From NCBI GenBank assembly GCA_029379385.1, contig CM055611.1, positions 8,494,001 through 8,558,000 on the forward strand: a DNA stretch of 64,000 nucleotides, read 5' to 3'. Source of the stretch: Quillaja saponaria. Its lineage: Eukaryota; Streptophyta; Magnoliopsida; Fabales; Quillajaceae. The position numbers were made by a program, and so were the translations under genes. This document shows positions 1-10,706 of the stretch, piece by piece (within the stretch, counting starts at the first letter, position 1; every line of letters begins with the position of its first letter). Below the pieces are notes generated by a model, which had not been told where the DNA came from, did not search any database, and saw only the letters and a program-made list of their open reading frames with translations.

Positions 1-3000
1 CAATATATGAAGTTTCAAAAATGTGTTTTCGTGACTCTCTTCGCCTCTTCAGTTCGTATGCCTTTAGAAAGAAACATCCGGTGGGAAATTTTAGGAAGTT
101 GTCTGAAAGTATGGTGAATTATTGTGATGGCAACCCACTGGCTCTTAAAGTCTTGGGATCTTCTCTTTACCTCAAAAGTAAAGTAGAATGGGAGAGTGCC
201 TTGAAGAATCTAAACGAAGCTCCTCACAAAGATATCCAAGCAGTAATGAAAATGAGTTACGAAGGACTTGATCAGAAAGAGAAGGAAGTATTTCTTGATA
301 TTGCATGTTTCTTTACTGGCGAGCAAAAGACTAGTATAGTAGAAATATTAGGAGACTCTGCAATTATGATTATGGGTATTCTTACTGATTTATCCCTTAT
401 ATTCTTTTCGGAATACGATTCAATGGTTCGGATGCATGATTTAGTAAAGCAAATGGGTCTAGCAATTGTACTTGAACAATCCCCCAAGGAGCCTGGGAAG
501 CGCAGTCGACTTTGGCGTCCTGAAGAAATTTATCATGTGTTGAAGAAGAATACGGTAAAAGTAATTACACCTTTTTGCATTTTAATCATCTCTACCCACT
601 GCAAATCGTGTATTATATGAAAATTGAACTTCGTACTCAAATATTTATTCTTCTTATTCTAATGCCAAGTACGTATGATCAGTATAATATGAAATGTTTT
701 AATACTGTATATTATTCTAAACATTCCAAATGGCAGAAGCTCTTTATGGTTTTTTACCATATATTATATAGTTGTTTACACATGTGAGTGTGTTATATAT
801 ATTTTTAATATACTTGATTTTTTAGTTAATTCAAGTTGAAACAAAAGTATATATATTTAAAGTTGGGAGTAAGTAAAAGAGTGAGAAAATAGGAAGGTTA
901 TTGTTTAATAGTTATCAAATTATAGAATGAATTTTATTAATAAGATTATTTTGTAAATATGTATCTATTATATAATAGGTCTCTAATATTTTTTTTTTTT
1001 TGGGTATTAAGGTCTCTAATATTTATAATAGTATAGAAGATGTATATCAAATTAAAACTTTTTTGTACCAATTTAAAATAATTTAAAAAAAACTATTTTT
1101 AATTGTAATCTTGTAATAACTACCAACTTTCTCTTCCACTCACATAGTTTCTGCCATTAACACATTATTACATTATAAAAAAAATTTATAACATAAAATA
1201 AAATATTATTTTAAACTTTTTATAGTTTATTTCTACTTTTACATAATACTAATTAAAAAAATTACTTATACTATTTTTAACACTAAAAAAAAAAGGAACC
1301 TTTTATTTGTGTCGAGTGATTAATTATTTGATACTGATTGATTATTTCTTACATTTTTAATTCTTAGGGGACGAAAGCAGTTGAATGCATAATCCTAGAC
1401 ATGTCCGAAATCAAAAAATTGTCTGTGACTGCTTCAGCCTTAGAAAATATGTCTAATTTAAGAATACTCAAATTCTATGATTCTAGTGTTCACCATTATG
1501 TTCTCTTCAACAACTCAAAGGTTCTCATTTCAGAAGATCTTAAAAGTGTTTTCTACATATTGACATATTTTCATTGGGTTGGATATCCTTGGCAATCAGT
1601 ACCATTAGATTCTTCACTGAAGACACTTGAAGAACTTAATTTGCCTTGTAGCCAAGTTAAACATCTTTGGGATGGAGTTCAGGTATATATATTTATGTAT
1701 TTGTAGTAGTTTCCTATTCATTCGGTACAGAATGTGATATTTATCGTATTATTTCTTTCTTTCTTTTTACACAGCACCTTCCAAATTTGAGATTGATAGA
1801 CTTGCGTTATTCGAAGCTCCTAACTACATTCCCAGATCTCTCTAAGGCCCCAAATCTTAAATACGTGAACCTTTATGGCTGTCGCATGCTTAGCAAGTTT
1901 CCAGTGACATCAACTAATATAGTGGAGTTGAACTTGTCAAGTACGGCAATAGAAGAAGTGCCTTCATCAATTGGGAGACTTGTTAAACTATCTAAGTTGG
2001 ATCTTTCTCACTGCCATTCACTTAGGAGACTTTCGAGCAGCATTTGGAACTTGAAATCTCGCCTCATTCTCATGCTCAGCGACTGTCCGGCACTGAAGGA
2101 ATGCCCAGAGATCACGAAGCAAATGAAAAATTTATGGGCACTTTTTATAGATGGGACATCAATTACGAAGCTACCCTCCCATTTAGAGCATTTGATTGGG
2201 CTTGAATATATGAATTTCAGCGGTTGCAAAGATCTTCAGGTCATCCCAGTCAGTATTTCTAATTTGAACCGTCTCAGGAACGCTTTTTATTTCGAAGTGT
2301 CCCAGAATTGAGAGATTCCCTCTCATTTCAGGGGGTTTGCGCTCTTTGGAAGAATTATGGATGGATGATTGTAGCAGTTTGTCAGAAATACCCAGTGATA
2401 TCGACTCCTTGTCATCATTACAAAAATTATCACTTCGTGGGTCTAACATTGCGAGGCTACCCAGCATCAAAGGTCTTACAAATTTGGGTAAGCTTGACTT
2501 GTCAGATTCCAAAAGGCTCCAATCTTTACCTGAGCTTCCACCATCTCTAGGGTATCTAGATGCATGTGGGTGCTCATTACTCAAGACAGTGTCTAGTTCC
2601 AGGAAAATAATCTATTCAAAATATAAGAAATTAATCATGGACAAGACTGCTGACTTCATAATGGATTTTACAAATTGTTTGGAATTGAATCATGATGCTT
2701 ATGACAACATTGTGGAGGACGCACTGCTTGGACTACACTACTGCCTTAATAAAATGCTGAGATTTGAAGGGATATTTCCAGGAAGTGAAATTCCTGAGGG
2801 GTTTACTTATCAAAGTGAAGGACCTTCCTTAACTATCGAAAGAATTCCTCGAATCTGGGGCAATGCCAAGTCATGGGGTTTTGTTGCATGTGTTATTTTT
2901 GAAGTTAAGGATACAACACCTCTGGATGAGTTAGACCACATGTGTGAAATCAAATGTGAAAACGATGGTGATCATTTCCGTCATAATTTTCCTCTTTTTG

Positions 3001-3398
3001 GGGGTTCTTTGTCTGGGAGTTGCAGGGACAGATTCTTTGAAAAAGATCATGCAGTCATTAATTGTTACTGGGATAGCAATGGATATTCAGCTCCAACATA
3101 CAACAGTGATGGTTACCACAGTGTCACATTTACAATAGTACCCGACTCATTTAGAAATCAGTACAAATATGATCCACATCCACATTATCACTTTAAGGTG
3201 AAAAAGGTTGGAATCTACCTAAAATTCTCACCGAAAAAGGAGGAGAATGGTGATGAAGAGGATAAGGAGAACAACAGAGAGGGGGAGGAGGATGACGAGG
3301 GTGATGAAAAGAAGGAGAATGGTGATGAAGAAGATGAGGAGAACAATGGAGAGGAGGAGGAGGATGACAAGGGTGATGAAGAGGAGGACGAGGACTGA
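1..3398 (+). pseudogene. TIR-NBS-LRR (TNL) disease resistance gene, 3' part, frame broken
   Basis: Intracellular immune receptor of the TNL class; the TIR and most of the NB-ARC domain lie left of the window. The open frame enters at base 3. Exon A (3-554) carries the end of NB-ARC: GNPLALKVLGSSL (GLPLAL-type motif), VFLDIACFF and the MHD-type motif MHDLVKQMG. Exon B (1368-1682) begins with the GTKAVECIILDMS segment typical of the TNL linker and opens the LRRs. Exon C starts at 1775 with leucine-rich repeats (LPNLRLIDL, LVKLSKLDLS). From about 2760 comes the post-LRR (C-JID) domain (FPGSEIPEGF), followed by an acidic tail ending at 3398. Junctions 554/1368 and 1682/1775 are GT-AG and in phase. 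At 2282 one extra base shifts the LRR frame: the upstream frame stops at 2309-2311, while homologous LRR sequence continues in the +1 frame from 2283. This is either a real pseudogene or a single-base sequence error. Family assignment is secure. Confidence 0.85.
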
Positions 3399-3802
3399 GG
3401 GCGATGAAGAGGAGGACGACGACGACGACGATGATGACGACGAGGGTGATGAAGAGGAGGAGGATGAGGAGGACTACGACGAGGATGAGAAGTAGGGGAA
3501 GGAAGAGGAGGAGAAGGGCAATGAAGATGAGGAGGAAAACGACGGAGAGGAGGAGGAGGACGACGAGGGTGAAGAAGAGGAGAAGGAGGAGGACTACAAG
3601 GAGGATGAAGAGGAGGAGGATGAGGATGAAGACTCTGAGGATGAAGAGGAGGAGGAAAAGAAGGAGTACGAGGGGAACTGAGAAGGACAATGAGGAGTGA
3701 GAGGGGGAGGAAGACGATGAGTGGAAGGAAGAGAAGGATGATGGGAAGGACGAGAATGGGGAGAAGGGTGACGAAGAAGAAGAGGAGGAGGCAAAGTTGT
3801 GA
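3235..3802 (+). repeat. GA-rich low-complexity tract coding acidic residues
   Basis: Nearly uninterrupted GAG/GAC/GAT/AAG trinucleotides. The TNL frame reads Glu/Asp-rich protein to its stop at 3398. A second plus frame continues the acidic run to 3495, and similar sequence goes on to about 3800 with scattered stops. This looks like a trinucleotide expansion at the C-terminus of the resistance gene. The long plus- and minus-strand open frames across it come from the skewed composition. Confidence 0.85.
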
Positions 3803-5846
3803 AAGTTGATTATATGTAATCCGGGTTGCATTCGCTCAAGCCAAGTATGTTCAATTAGCTACAAGGAGACTAGTACTAGTAGCAGTTAAAGGAAGAAAGC
3901 ACCGTGGATGAAGGGGCATAGTTTCTGTTGCATGATGTTCTATTAAAGTGTATGAACTTCATATGAAACTATTTTTATCTTTATAGTATTCTTCCATATA
4001 CATTGACACTAAGAGTATCTGGCTAATTGAACTGGGACGATTGAATTATGAAGCACCCATAGGTTTGTTCAAGTTGATGAAAATGAAGATCTCAAACTTC
4101 ACATCAAAACAACTACTACCTTTCCCGCACCCTCTCCCAAGGTTTTTTAGTTACTATTAAAGCATGATATATTGCAAACAAGTCACATTTACATTAAATT
4201 TTGTGTTCTATTCTGCTACAATGTTATCTCTAATCTACAATACATAATGAAAAGAACACATAAATATTTTGAACGATAACTCAAAAGCATAATTCCACTT
4301 ACGTCTGTTATTCAGTTATACGACCTTGTTATACAGAATGCACTAAATTAATATAATTAGATAATTTAAAAAGCTAACTATGATTAAAAAGAAAAAGAAA
4401 AAATATTGAAGTGTATGGTTATATAAAACTACTTAGACAAATGTACAAAGTCAGAGAATAGGAACCTTCTTAATTAGCCAGAAGTCTTATCAACTATACA
4501 CAGAGGATCCATATCTCCATTTAATTAGATCCGTACATCATATATAGAAAGTATTTTGTCATATTACTAAAGCTACAATATTCCATATTGACATTACTGA
4601 CATCTAGAAAGGTTTCCGACATCACCTTGAACGAGAATTCATAGAAAGATATTGTATAGGGTTAACCAATATGCAATGAGGAGGCATTCTGAAGAGAAAA
4701 TTATTCTTTTAGAATGGCTTGATTTGACCTCTCTCTCCTCTGTTGGTGAGTAGACCCATATCTCACTATGCTTTGCACTGTAATCCACCACTTTTAATCT
4801 TCTATATTATGACCAAGCGGAAATTCAGTCAACATAGACAAACAACAACACGCAGACATGAGAATTCAGTTAACACTCACCATTTCTATATTGTGATTAA
4901 GCAGACCCGTCTTTCTCTTTTTGAATTTAACCCACGACTACGACCTCTTTTACTACATGTAGGTGTCTGTTGCTAACCATGCTTACACTACCATTAATTG
5001 AGTACTGTCTAGAGGCACCATAGGATGGGAATTCTATGAATTCACAGTTCATTAAAGAGGCACATCTATGTCTCAATTCATTAAAGCTTCCCTCCTAATA
5101 TATGCCTTGTTGCTGGATACAAGGTATAATGGAAATTTAATGCAGAGAAATTTTTCCTAGAAAACCGAGTTTAGACGTTTAAATTATAAGGAAGCCCCTG
5201 TTATTAAAGAAAACAAAAAATTAATAAAGTGAACCTGTAGTTATAATAAACCATCCTAAGATTTTTCAAAGGCTCAAAAATATTTGATGTAATCTATTCA
5301 CAGATAGAGTATTAACATCAAGGCTAGTCTCTTTCTAAGATTGATAGCTTTTGACAATGATTTGGAGGGGCAAAACCTTGATGAAAGAAGGATGAGATTA
5401 CAATACCCTAGCACCAGCAAGAATAAGTCATCTGTGACTGTTTGTCTGTGTGTTGTTTTTTGTCTATGTTGACTAAAACTTTATTTGCAGTCTAAACTCC
5501 ACATGTAAGTAATTTTAAAATATCAGTCCAAAGGAAATCATCTCTGCACCCATCATTATTAAGTGAAACACCACCATATATATCACATGCTTTCTTGGAC
5601 AAGCTTACCAAGACAAATATCTATGTAATTCGGCATTTAATGTGGTGTTATTTACCTATTTATACTTAAAAGCTAAAAACATATTACTTATGAGTAAAAG
5701 TTAAATACATATCTCCTTTTTGTTTCTCGCAATTAAAATACATTCACGGCAGAAACTAATCATATACTTACTTTCCGTGATGGGATTCCAGGAAAACTTG
5801 AAGAAAATTTAATCCCAGGTAACAACCCCCAATTCGATTCTGAATC
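3803..5846. other. Intergenic DNA, no gene recognised
   Basis: AT-rich sequence downstream of the resistance gene. It probably contains the TNL 3' UTR near its left end. I found no convincing coding homology, RNA gene or structured repeat. Confidence 0.6.
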
Positions 5847-6041
5847 CTAACATCCATCTCTTGTTCCCATGAGTTGTTCTAATACCAAAACAAGTCTTGC
5901 AACATTCTCACTACGCTCATCACCATGGTAAATATTCAAAATTGCCGTTTTTTGTAGCCCCCACTTGGTTATCATAGACAAGCCATCAAAACATGCAACG
6001 TAACATATAGGAAAAGGCAGAAGTGAACACTTTTTAAACAC
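5847..6041 (-). CDS. Unrecognised short ORF, coding-like composition
   Basis: A 64-codon open frame on the minus strand containing the stretches LPFPICYVACFDG and ILNIYHGDERSEN. The residue mix looks more like a real exon than random AT-rich DNA, but I recognise no family. It could be a gene fragment. A second possible minus-strand piece lies at about 6540-6650: it reads ALPEELEVDLGAK and ends at a GT. I could not link the two into a gene. Treat as hypothetical. Confidence 0.2.
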   Translation of the reverse strand: MFKKCSLLPFPICYVACFDGLSMITKWGLQKTAILNIYHGDERSENVARLVLVLEQLMGTRDGC

Positions 6042-6781
6042 ATAGGAGGTGACAAGAAAATGGAATGCAGGTTGAAATTAAGAGAAAATGAAGACACTGA
6101 GGAAGCAGTTCAAAATAGCATAGTATCACAACTTCTAATTTCTCCTTCAGTAGCTCACACCAGGAGCTAGCATTTGTAATCATTATAACTCCTGAATTTC
6201 AAATATTTACACAATTAAAGTACTCAATTAATTCACTTCACAAAGCAACAATGTATGCTTAGATAGGTCAGGTGCACTTAGACCAATGGAAATCAAAGAA
6301 ATTCATATTGCTCAATTTATACCCAAAAAAAAAAAATTTTATGGTGTATTACAAAACACCGAAGCCATCACTTACCGTAAAGATTGAATTCATCACTAAA
6401 TTCAAAATCTTATAAATTAAACATTAAATTATTATATAAGAAGGTTTTATGTGCAATGGACAGTTTAAAATACCAAAAAATATATATATACATATATAAA
6501 CCAAATTAACATTTTTCAGAGCTATAAAATTAACTACCTTTGCACCAAGATCAACCTCGAGTTCTTCTGGTAATGCCTGGTGAGTGCATAAGGGACTTTA
6601 AACTTTTGCGACTCCGGAACCAATTCGCTGGCCTTCCGGGTCAGGCACAGCGAGATTGACAATACTCAGTAGAGCTGGATGAGGATGGACAGAAAAATAT
6701 GCGAGGGGATGAAAAAGTTTCAGGGCAGCAATATGCGACGTCGTTTTCTTTCTTAGATTAAGAGTAAAATTAATTAAACAT
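6042..6781. other. Intergenic DNA with a short AT microsatellite
   Basis: Mostly AT-rich. A TA-rich run lies at about 6480-6500. The segment 6540-6740 is more GC-rich and may be a minus-strand exon or 5' UTR remnant, but it shows no recognisable protein. Confidence 0.5.
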
Positions 6782-6854
6782 GGCTTCCGGCATATTCAAA
6801 CCGGAGACCTTCAGTGTGTCAGACTGACGTTATAACCAGCTACACCATGAAATC
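6782..6854 (-). pseudogene. Degenerate tRNA-Val copy (anticodon position reads GAC)
   Basis: The reverse complement reads like plant tRNA-Val: a D-arm region GGTGTAGCTGGTTATAACG, an anticodon arm GTCAGTCTGACACACTGAAG and a T-arm CCGGTTTGAATATGCCGG. The acceptor arms are GATTTCA and GGAAGCC and do not pair properly, and the T-loop lacks the usual TTCGA. No CCA is needed in the genome, but the mismatches argue for a pseudogene or a tRNA-derived retroposon end rather than a working tRNA. Family assignment rests on resemblance to plant tRNA-Val as I remember it. Confidence 0.6.
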
Positions 6855-7060
6855 AACTTGTTGCATTTGCTGAAGTTATTTATCCATAACAATTACGAAT
6901 ATATTTTGAAATTTTAATAATGAACATTACTGGCAAGTGATAATAGGCAAGTTTATTCATGAAAATGTCTATTATATATTTGGTTTAGTTGATATCATTA
7001 TTTTACTTTTAATGAACGTGAAAGTCTATCGTTCTATTTAACAAAAATTATATTACATCC

Positions 7061-7436
7061 TGTTAATGTTGGATTTGTCCGAGCTGGAGACCTGGCGTGG
7101 TCTACTCCTTGTGTCCAAACTGGAGAGCTGGTCTCCTCCTTGTGTTCGAGCTGGAGAGCTGCAGCTCGAACAGGTCTCCTCCCTGTGTCCGAGCTGGAGA
7201 GCTAGTCTCTTCCATGTGTTCGAGCTGGAGAGATAATCTCCTCCATGTGTCCAAGCTAGAGACCTGCAGGGGTGGTCCTGGAGACCTGTTAGCACTCCGA
7301 AGCTCAAGTCAGTATCCAGATAAGAGATAGCTCAAGTGTAGAAAGAATTAACCTTTTTTCATAGTGTGAGAGCTTGTATTTGTAGGGCCTTTGGTGGGCC
7401 TGGGCTTATTCGGCTTTATTAATGTTTGTATTAACA
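7061..7436. repeat. Left LTR of the non-coding element, built from about 31-bp subrepeats
   Basis: Starts TGTTAATG and ends ATTAACA, giving short inverted ends. Positions 7075-7265 consist of variants of a roughly 31-bp unit, CGAGCTGGAGAGCTGGTCTC followed by CTCCATGTGTC. The rest is a TATA-free pyrimidine and AT stretch ending in GTATTAACA. It is slightly longer than the right LTR because it carries more subrepeat copies. Confidence 0.8.
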
Positions 7437-7744
7437 CAAGTTCCCCCAAAAACAAGTTCGAGAAATGAAGTGACTCAGACTTGAAGTCGACTAAGGGCAA
7501 AACCAGTGCTAATTGAGCTTTTTCTTAGCGGATGTGCTTTTAACTCTACGCCTTGCAACGTTTGGGTGAGCTCGCAGCTCTAACTTCCTTTGTCTTGGGC
7601 TGTGAAATTTCCCTGCAACTACGTTTAAACAGTTGATCTCAAAAGAAAATTTGTTAGGCACATATAAGGGTAAAACAATATGCTATATGATTAAAAGATC
7701 GTGCAGTACTAGAGTCCACCTTTGGAGAGTTAAATATCTGACTG

Positions 7745-8310
7745 CAGACCTTTTGCTGGTGAACTCGGTGGAGGCTCAGACAGTTGGGGTCTCGCGTGCC
7801 TGGACCGCGAGCACCGAGCTGTCGAGTTCCTTGTCAGGGTCGTTGAATCGACCAGGTGAACCTCAACCGCACCCGGGTTTGGAGATCTTGGGGACTCGGC
7901 GAAGGCTCGGACCGCGGGTGAAAACCTGGCGACCTCACGTGCCTGACCACGAGCATCGGGCTGTCGAGTTCCCTGTCAGGGTCTTTGAATCAACTAGGTG
8001 AACCTCAACCGCACCCGGGTTTGGAGATCTTGGGGACTCGGCAGAGGCTCGGACCGTGAGGTCTTGCATGCCTGGACCGCGAGCACCGGGGAGGTTGAGT
8101 TCCCTGTCGGGGCCGTTGGATCAACCAGGTGAATCTTAACCGTTTCCGACCCGGGTTTTGGAGATCTTCTGTGAATTCGGGGGAGGCCCGAACCGCTGGG
8201 GTCTCGCGTGACCGAACCGCGAGCACCAAGGAGGTTGAGTTCCCTGTCAGGGTCATTGAATTGACCAGGTGAATCTCAACCGTTTCCGACCTGGGTTTTG
8301 GAGATCTTAT
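7745..8310. repeat. Tandem array, four units of about 140 bp
   Basis: GGAGATCTT recurs at 7881, 8023, 8160 and 8300 (spacings 142, 137, 140), each time preceded by CAACCG...CCCGGGTTT and followed by a TCGG-rich segment and GAGCACCG. The array is GC-rich compared with its surroundings. It is flanked by a diverged direct repeat (about 7617-7690 and 8373-8445) sharing CAGAAAAATT/AAAAGAAAATT and AATATGC. Open frames through it are due to composition and show no protein family. Confidence 0.8.
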
Positions 8311-9319
8311 TTTTGATTGGTTTTGGGGGGCTATGCCTCTCCCTTTCAACTTCACCTGCAAAAATTTCTTACAACTATGGCCAAACGACCAATCTCAACA
8401 GAAAAATTCATTAGCCACATGTGATGGTGAACATGTAATAATATGCTTTTTGAATATACAATAATATGTCAAAGATATAGTTGCATTGTAATTATCATTT
8501 TTATCCTGCTACAAAGTGCAAGATGTAGGCAAGGTAAATTACTGGTCTATTATGCCTAAGATGTCAATTATTTTGTTAAATGAGTGATCAACTCATCTTC
8601 GTAATGGCCTTATAATTATGGTGTTTTTAGGCGACCCGGCCTTTTAATATTTTCAAAACTTTGAATATTTTTGTTGTTGATGAACATGTAATCCAACAAT
8701 TAAGCAGACATAAATTAAGCTGAGCATTTGATTCTAGCATATTTGCATGAAGATATAAAATTGACAAGAGTTTCTATAAGAACATAGAAGTTTGCAAGCA
8801 ATTTATGTAAAATTTATAAATTTTTTAGGCCATTTAAAGAAATTTAGGGCCTATATGTAATTTTCTAGAATTACTTCGGTCAATTATATGATAATACAAA
8901 AGCCTGTGGACTATTGTGCAATTAGTTCGAATCATTTAGGCAAATAATATAAATGATATGGGCATATTTGATAAGTATGAAAAGATATATGATAATTATG
9001 TGAATTTGTAAAAATTTGGGCCATTTATGTAATTAAAAATATATGTGGCCCGAATGTGAAATATAGTTAAATTAACTGTTCAAAATTATAATTATTTAAA
9101 GTTTTGAGCCAATTGTGTAAATATGTAAAGTATATGGGTTATTAACATAATATTTATGAAGTATAGGGACCGGATAGCAAAATAGATAACCTGGGCTTTG
9201 TTTGGATTTGGGCCAATATGGTGGGCTTTGTTTGTTAGCTTGAGTTGGAGATCTGCACTTTTATTGGGCTGGGCTCTTGGTGGGCTGAGTTGGAAGAGGC
9301 ATGTGCCATTCACAAAGTT

Positions 9320-9695
9320 GGCGACCCAGCGGAGTGCCGCCGCTTGTAGCAGTGCGTGGGGGTGCGTGCATGATTCGGAGAGCTTCCAGTTTGGACGGGA
9401 CGATCCATGAGGTCGGCAGCTTCAATTTGGGTGGTCGCCCGAGTTCTCAGGATGCCAGAATTGGCCTGAAAATTGATTGGAAATGCAGCTCGCCATGTAC
9501 AAAATCTGGCGACCTTAAGGAGTGCCGCCACTTGTGGCAACACGTGGAGGCGCGTGCATGATCCGGTGAGCTGCTGGTTTGGACGGGATGACCCATGAGG
9601 TCGGCAGCTTCAGTTCGGGTGGTCGTCCGAGTTCTCAGATCGTCGGAATTGGCCTGAAAATTGATTGGAAGTGCAGCTCGCCATGCACCCAATCT
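9320..9695. repeat. Tandem array, two units of 188 bp
   Basis: GGCGACC recurs at 9320, 9508 and 9696 with a spacing of exactly 188 bp. The units share TGAGGTCGGCAGCTTCA and GGCCTGAAAATTGATTGGAA. This is a second array inside the same non-coding LTR element, with sequence different from the 140-bp array. Confidence 0.8.
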
Positions 9696-9800
9696 GGCGA
9701 CCAGGAAACTTGGTACATTGATTTGGCAAGATGGAGACCTGGAGAGCTGCGTGGAGGTTAGGAAATTCAAATCATATGAATTTCTCACAGACGACGCCAA

Positions 9801-10132
9801 TGATAATGTTGGATTTGTCCGAGCTGGAGACCTGGCGTGGTCTACTCCTTGTGTCCGCGCTGGAGAGCTGGTCTTCTCCATGTGTCCGAGCTGGAGAGCT
9901 GATCTCCTCCATGTATCCAAGCTGGAGAGCTGCTCTCCTCCGTGTGTCCGAGCTGGAGACCCGCAGGGGTGGTCCTGGAGACCTGTCAGCACTCCGAAGC
10001 TCAAGTCAGTATCCAAATAAGGGAGAGCTCAAGTATAGAGAGAGTTAACCTTTTTTCATAGTGTGAGAGCTTGTATTTGTAGGCCTTTGGTGAGCCTGGA
10101 CTTATTGAGCTTTGTTAATGTTTGTATTAACA
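9801..10132. repeat. Right LTR of the non-coding element
   Basis: Direct repeat of 7061-7436, starting TGATAATGTTGG and ending TATTAACA. It contains fewer copies of the roughly 31-bp subrepeat. The sequence immediately to its right is the duplicated target CATCC. Confidence 0.8.
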
Positions 10133-10137
10133 CATCC

Positions 10138-10706
10138 CAAACACAAAAATAACTTCTTTTTTTAATGGGTATATAAAATAGTTTGGTTATATTTAAAGTT
10201 CTAGGAATATATTTCCTATTCATGTTTTTTTCCCTAAGAATAGTGAGCAAAGTATTATGATTGCAAATGAACAAAAATGTAAAGAAAACTAATTTATATG
10301 TGCTTATCAGAATTTAAACAATAAGTATCACCTTGACAACAAAGTTAAAAAAAAAAAAAAAAAAAGCTTTTGCTTATCATGAATTTTGAAAAGTTCATAT
10401 ATGAATTTAGTACTTATTTGTTCAACATTAAATTTGTTCTGAATTTTTTTTTTTTTAACAATTCAGCATGTCCATCAAGGAAATTGGAATTTAATAATTC
10501 ACAGAAAATAAATTACAACAGGAATTGTATTATTTCAATCCTAAACTCGATAAAAGAGAGCACATTGTGATAAATTGACAGATAATAAAATTAGTTAACA
10601 TTATAAGATTAATCCTACAAACTAATTTGAAACTAGTAATGTAGAATTATGTTTTAAAAAAAGAAAAAAGAAAATAAAGCGCGCCAAAACATTATTGTAG
10701 TAACAA
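10138..10706. other. Intergenic DNA, AT-rich
   Basis: Contains a run of A at about 10347-10365 and a T run at about 10445. No coding homology seen. The right end should contain the old promoter and 5' UTR of the WNK pseudogene. Confidence 0.5.

Larger units (their letters stand above)
7056..10137. mobile_element. Complete non-coding LTR element (LARD/TRIM-like) with 5-bp target duplication
   Basis: Two direct terminal repeats (7061-7436 and 9801-10132) both start TG(T/A)TAATGTTGGATTTG and end GTATTAACA. The whole unit is flanked by the perfect 5-bp duplication CATCC (7056-7060 and 10133-10137), the hallmark of integrase-mediated insertion. The 2.36-kb interior has no gag or pol homology. It holds a four-unit 140-bp array and a two-unit 188-bp array. 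It ends with a palindromic block CATATGAATTTCTCACAG and GACGACGCCAA just before the right LTR, and that block recurs before the related LTR at 24848. This is a non-autonomous LTR retrotransposon that would need proteins from another element. The superfamily cannot be told from the sequence. Confidence 0.8.

Noticed and set aside
21..23. ATG at 21 as the start of the resistance gene
   Set aside because: The homologous frame is already open from base 3 (IYEVSK) and the domain begins left of the window; this Met is internal.
3193..3831. Long minus-strand ORF of 212 codons and similar plus-strand ORFs over the acidic tract
   Set aside because: Caused by the GA/CT-skewed trinucleotide repeat; the protein would be Leu/Pro/Ser low complexity with no domain.
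7745..8310. CRISPR-like regular spacing
   Set aside because: Units are ~140 bp and similar throughout, with no short repeat/unique spacer pattern; the DNA is plant nuclear.
7633..8361. ORFs on both strands over the 140-bp array
   Set aside because: Open frames follow the tandem GC-rich repeat; no family resemblance and opposite-strand frames are equally long.
9092..10048. Several overlapping ORFs in the right half of the non-coding LTR element
   Set aside because: They track the LTR subrepeats and the 188-bp array; frames on both strands, no gag or pol motifs.
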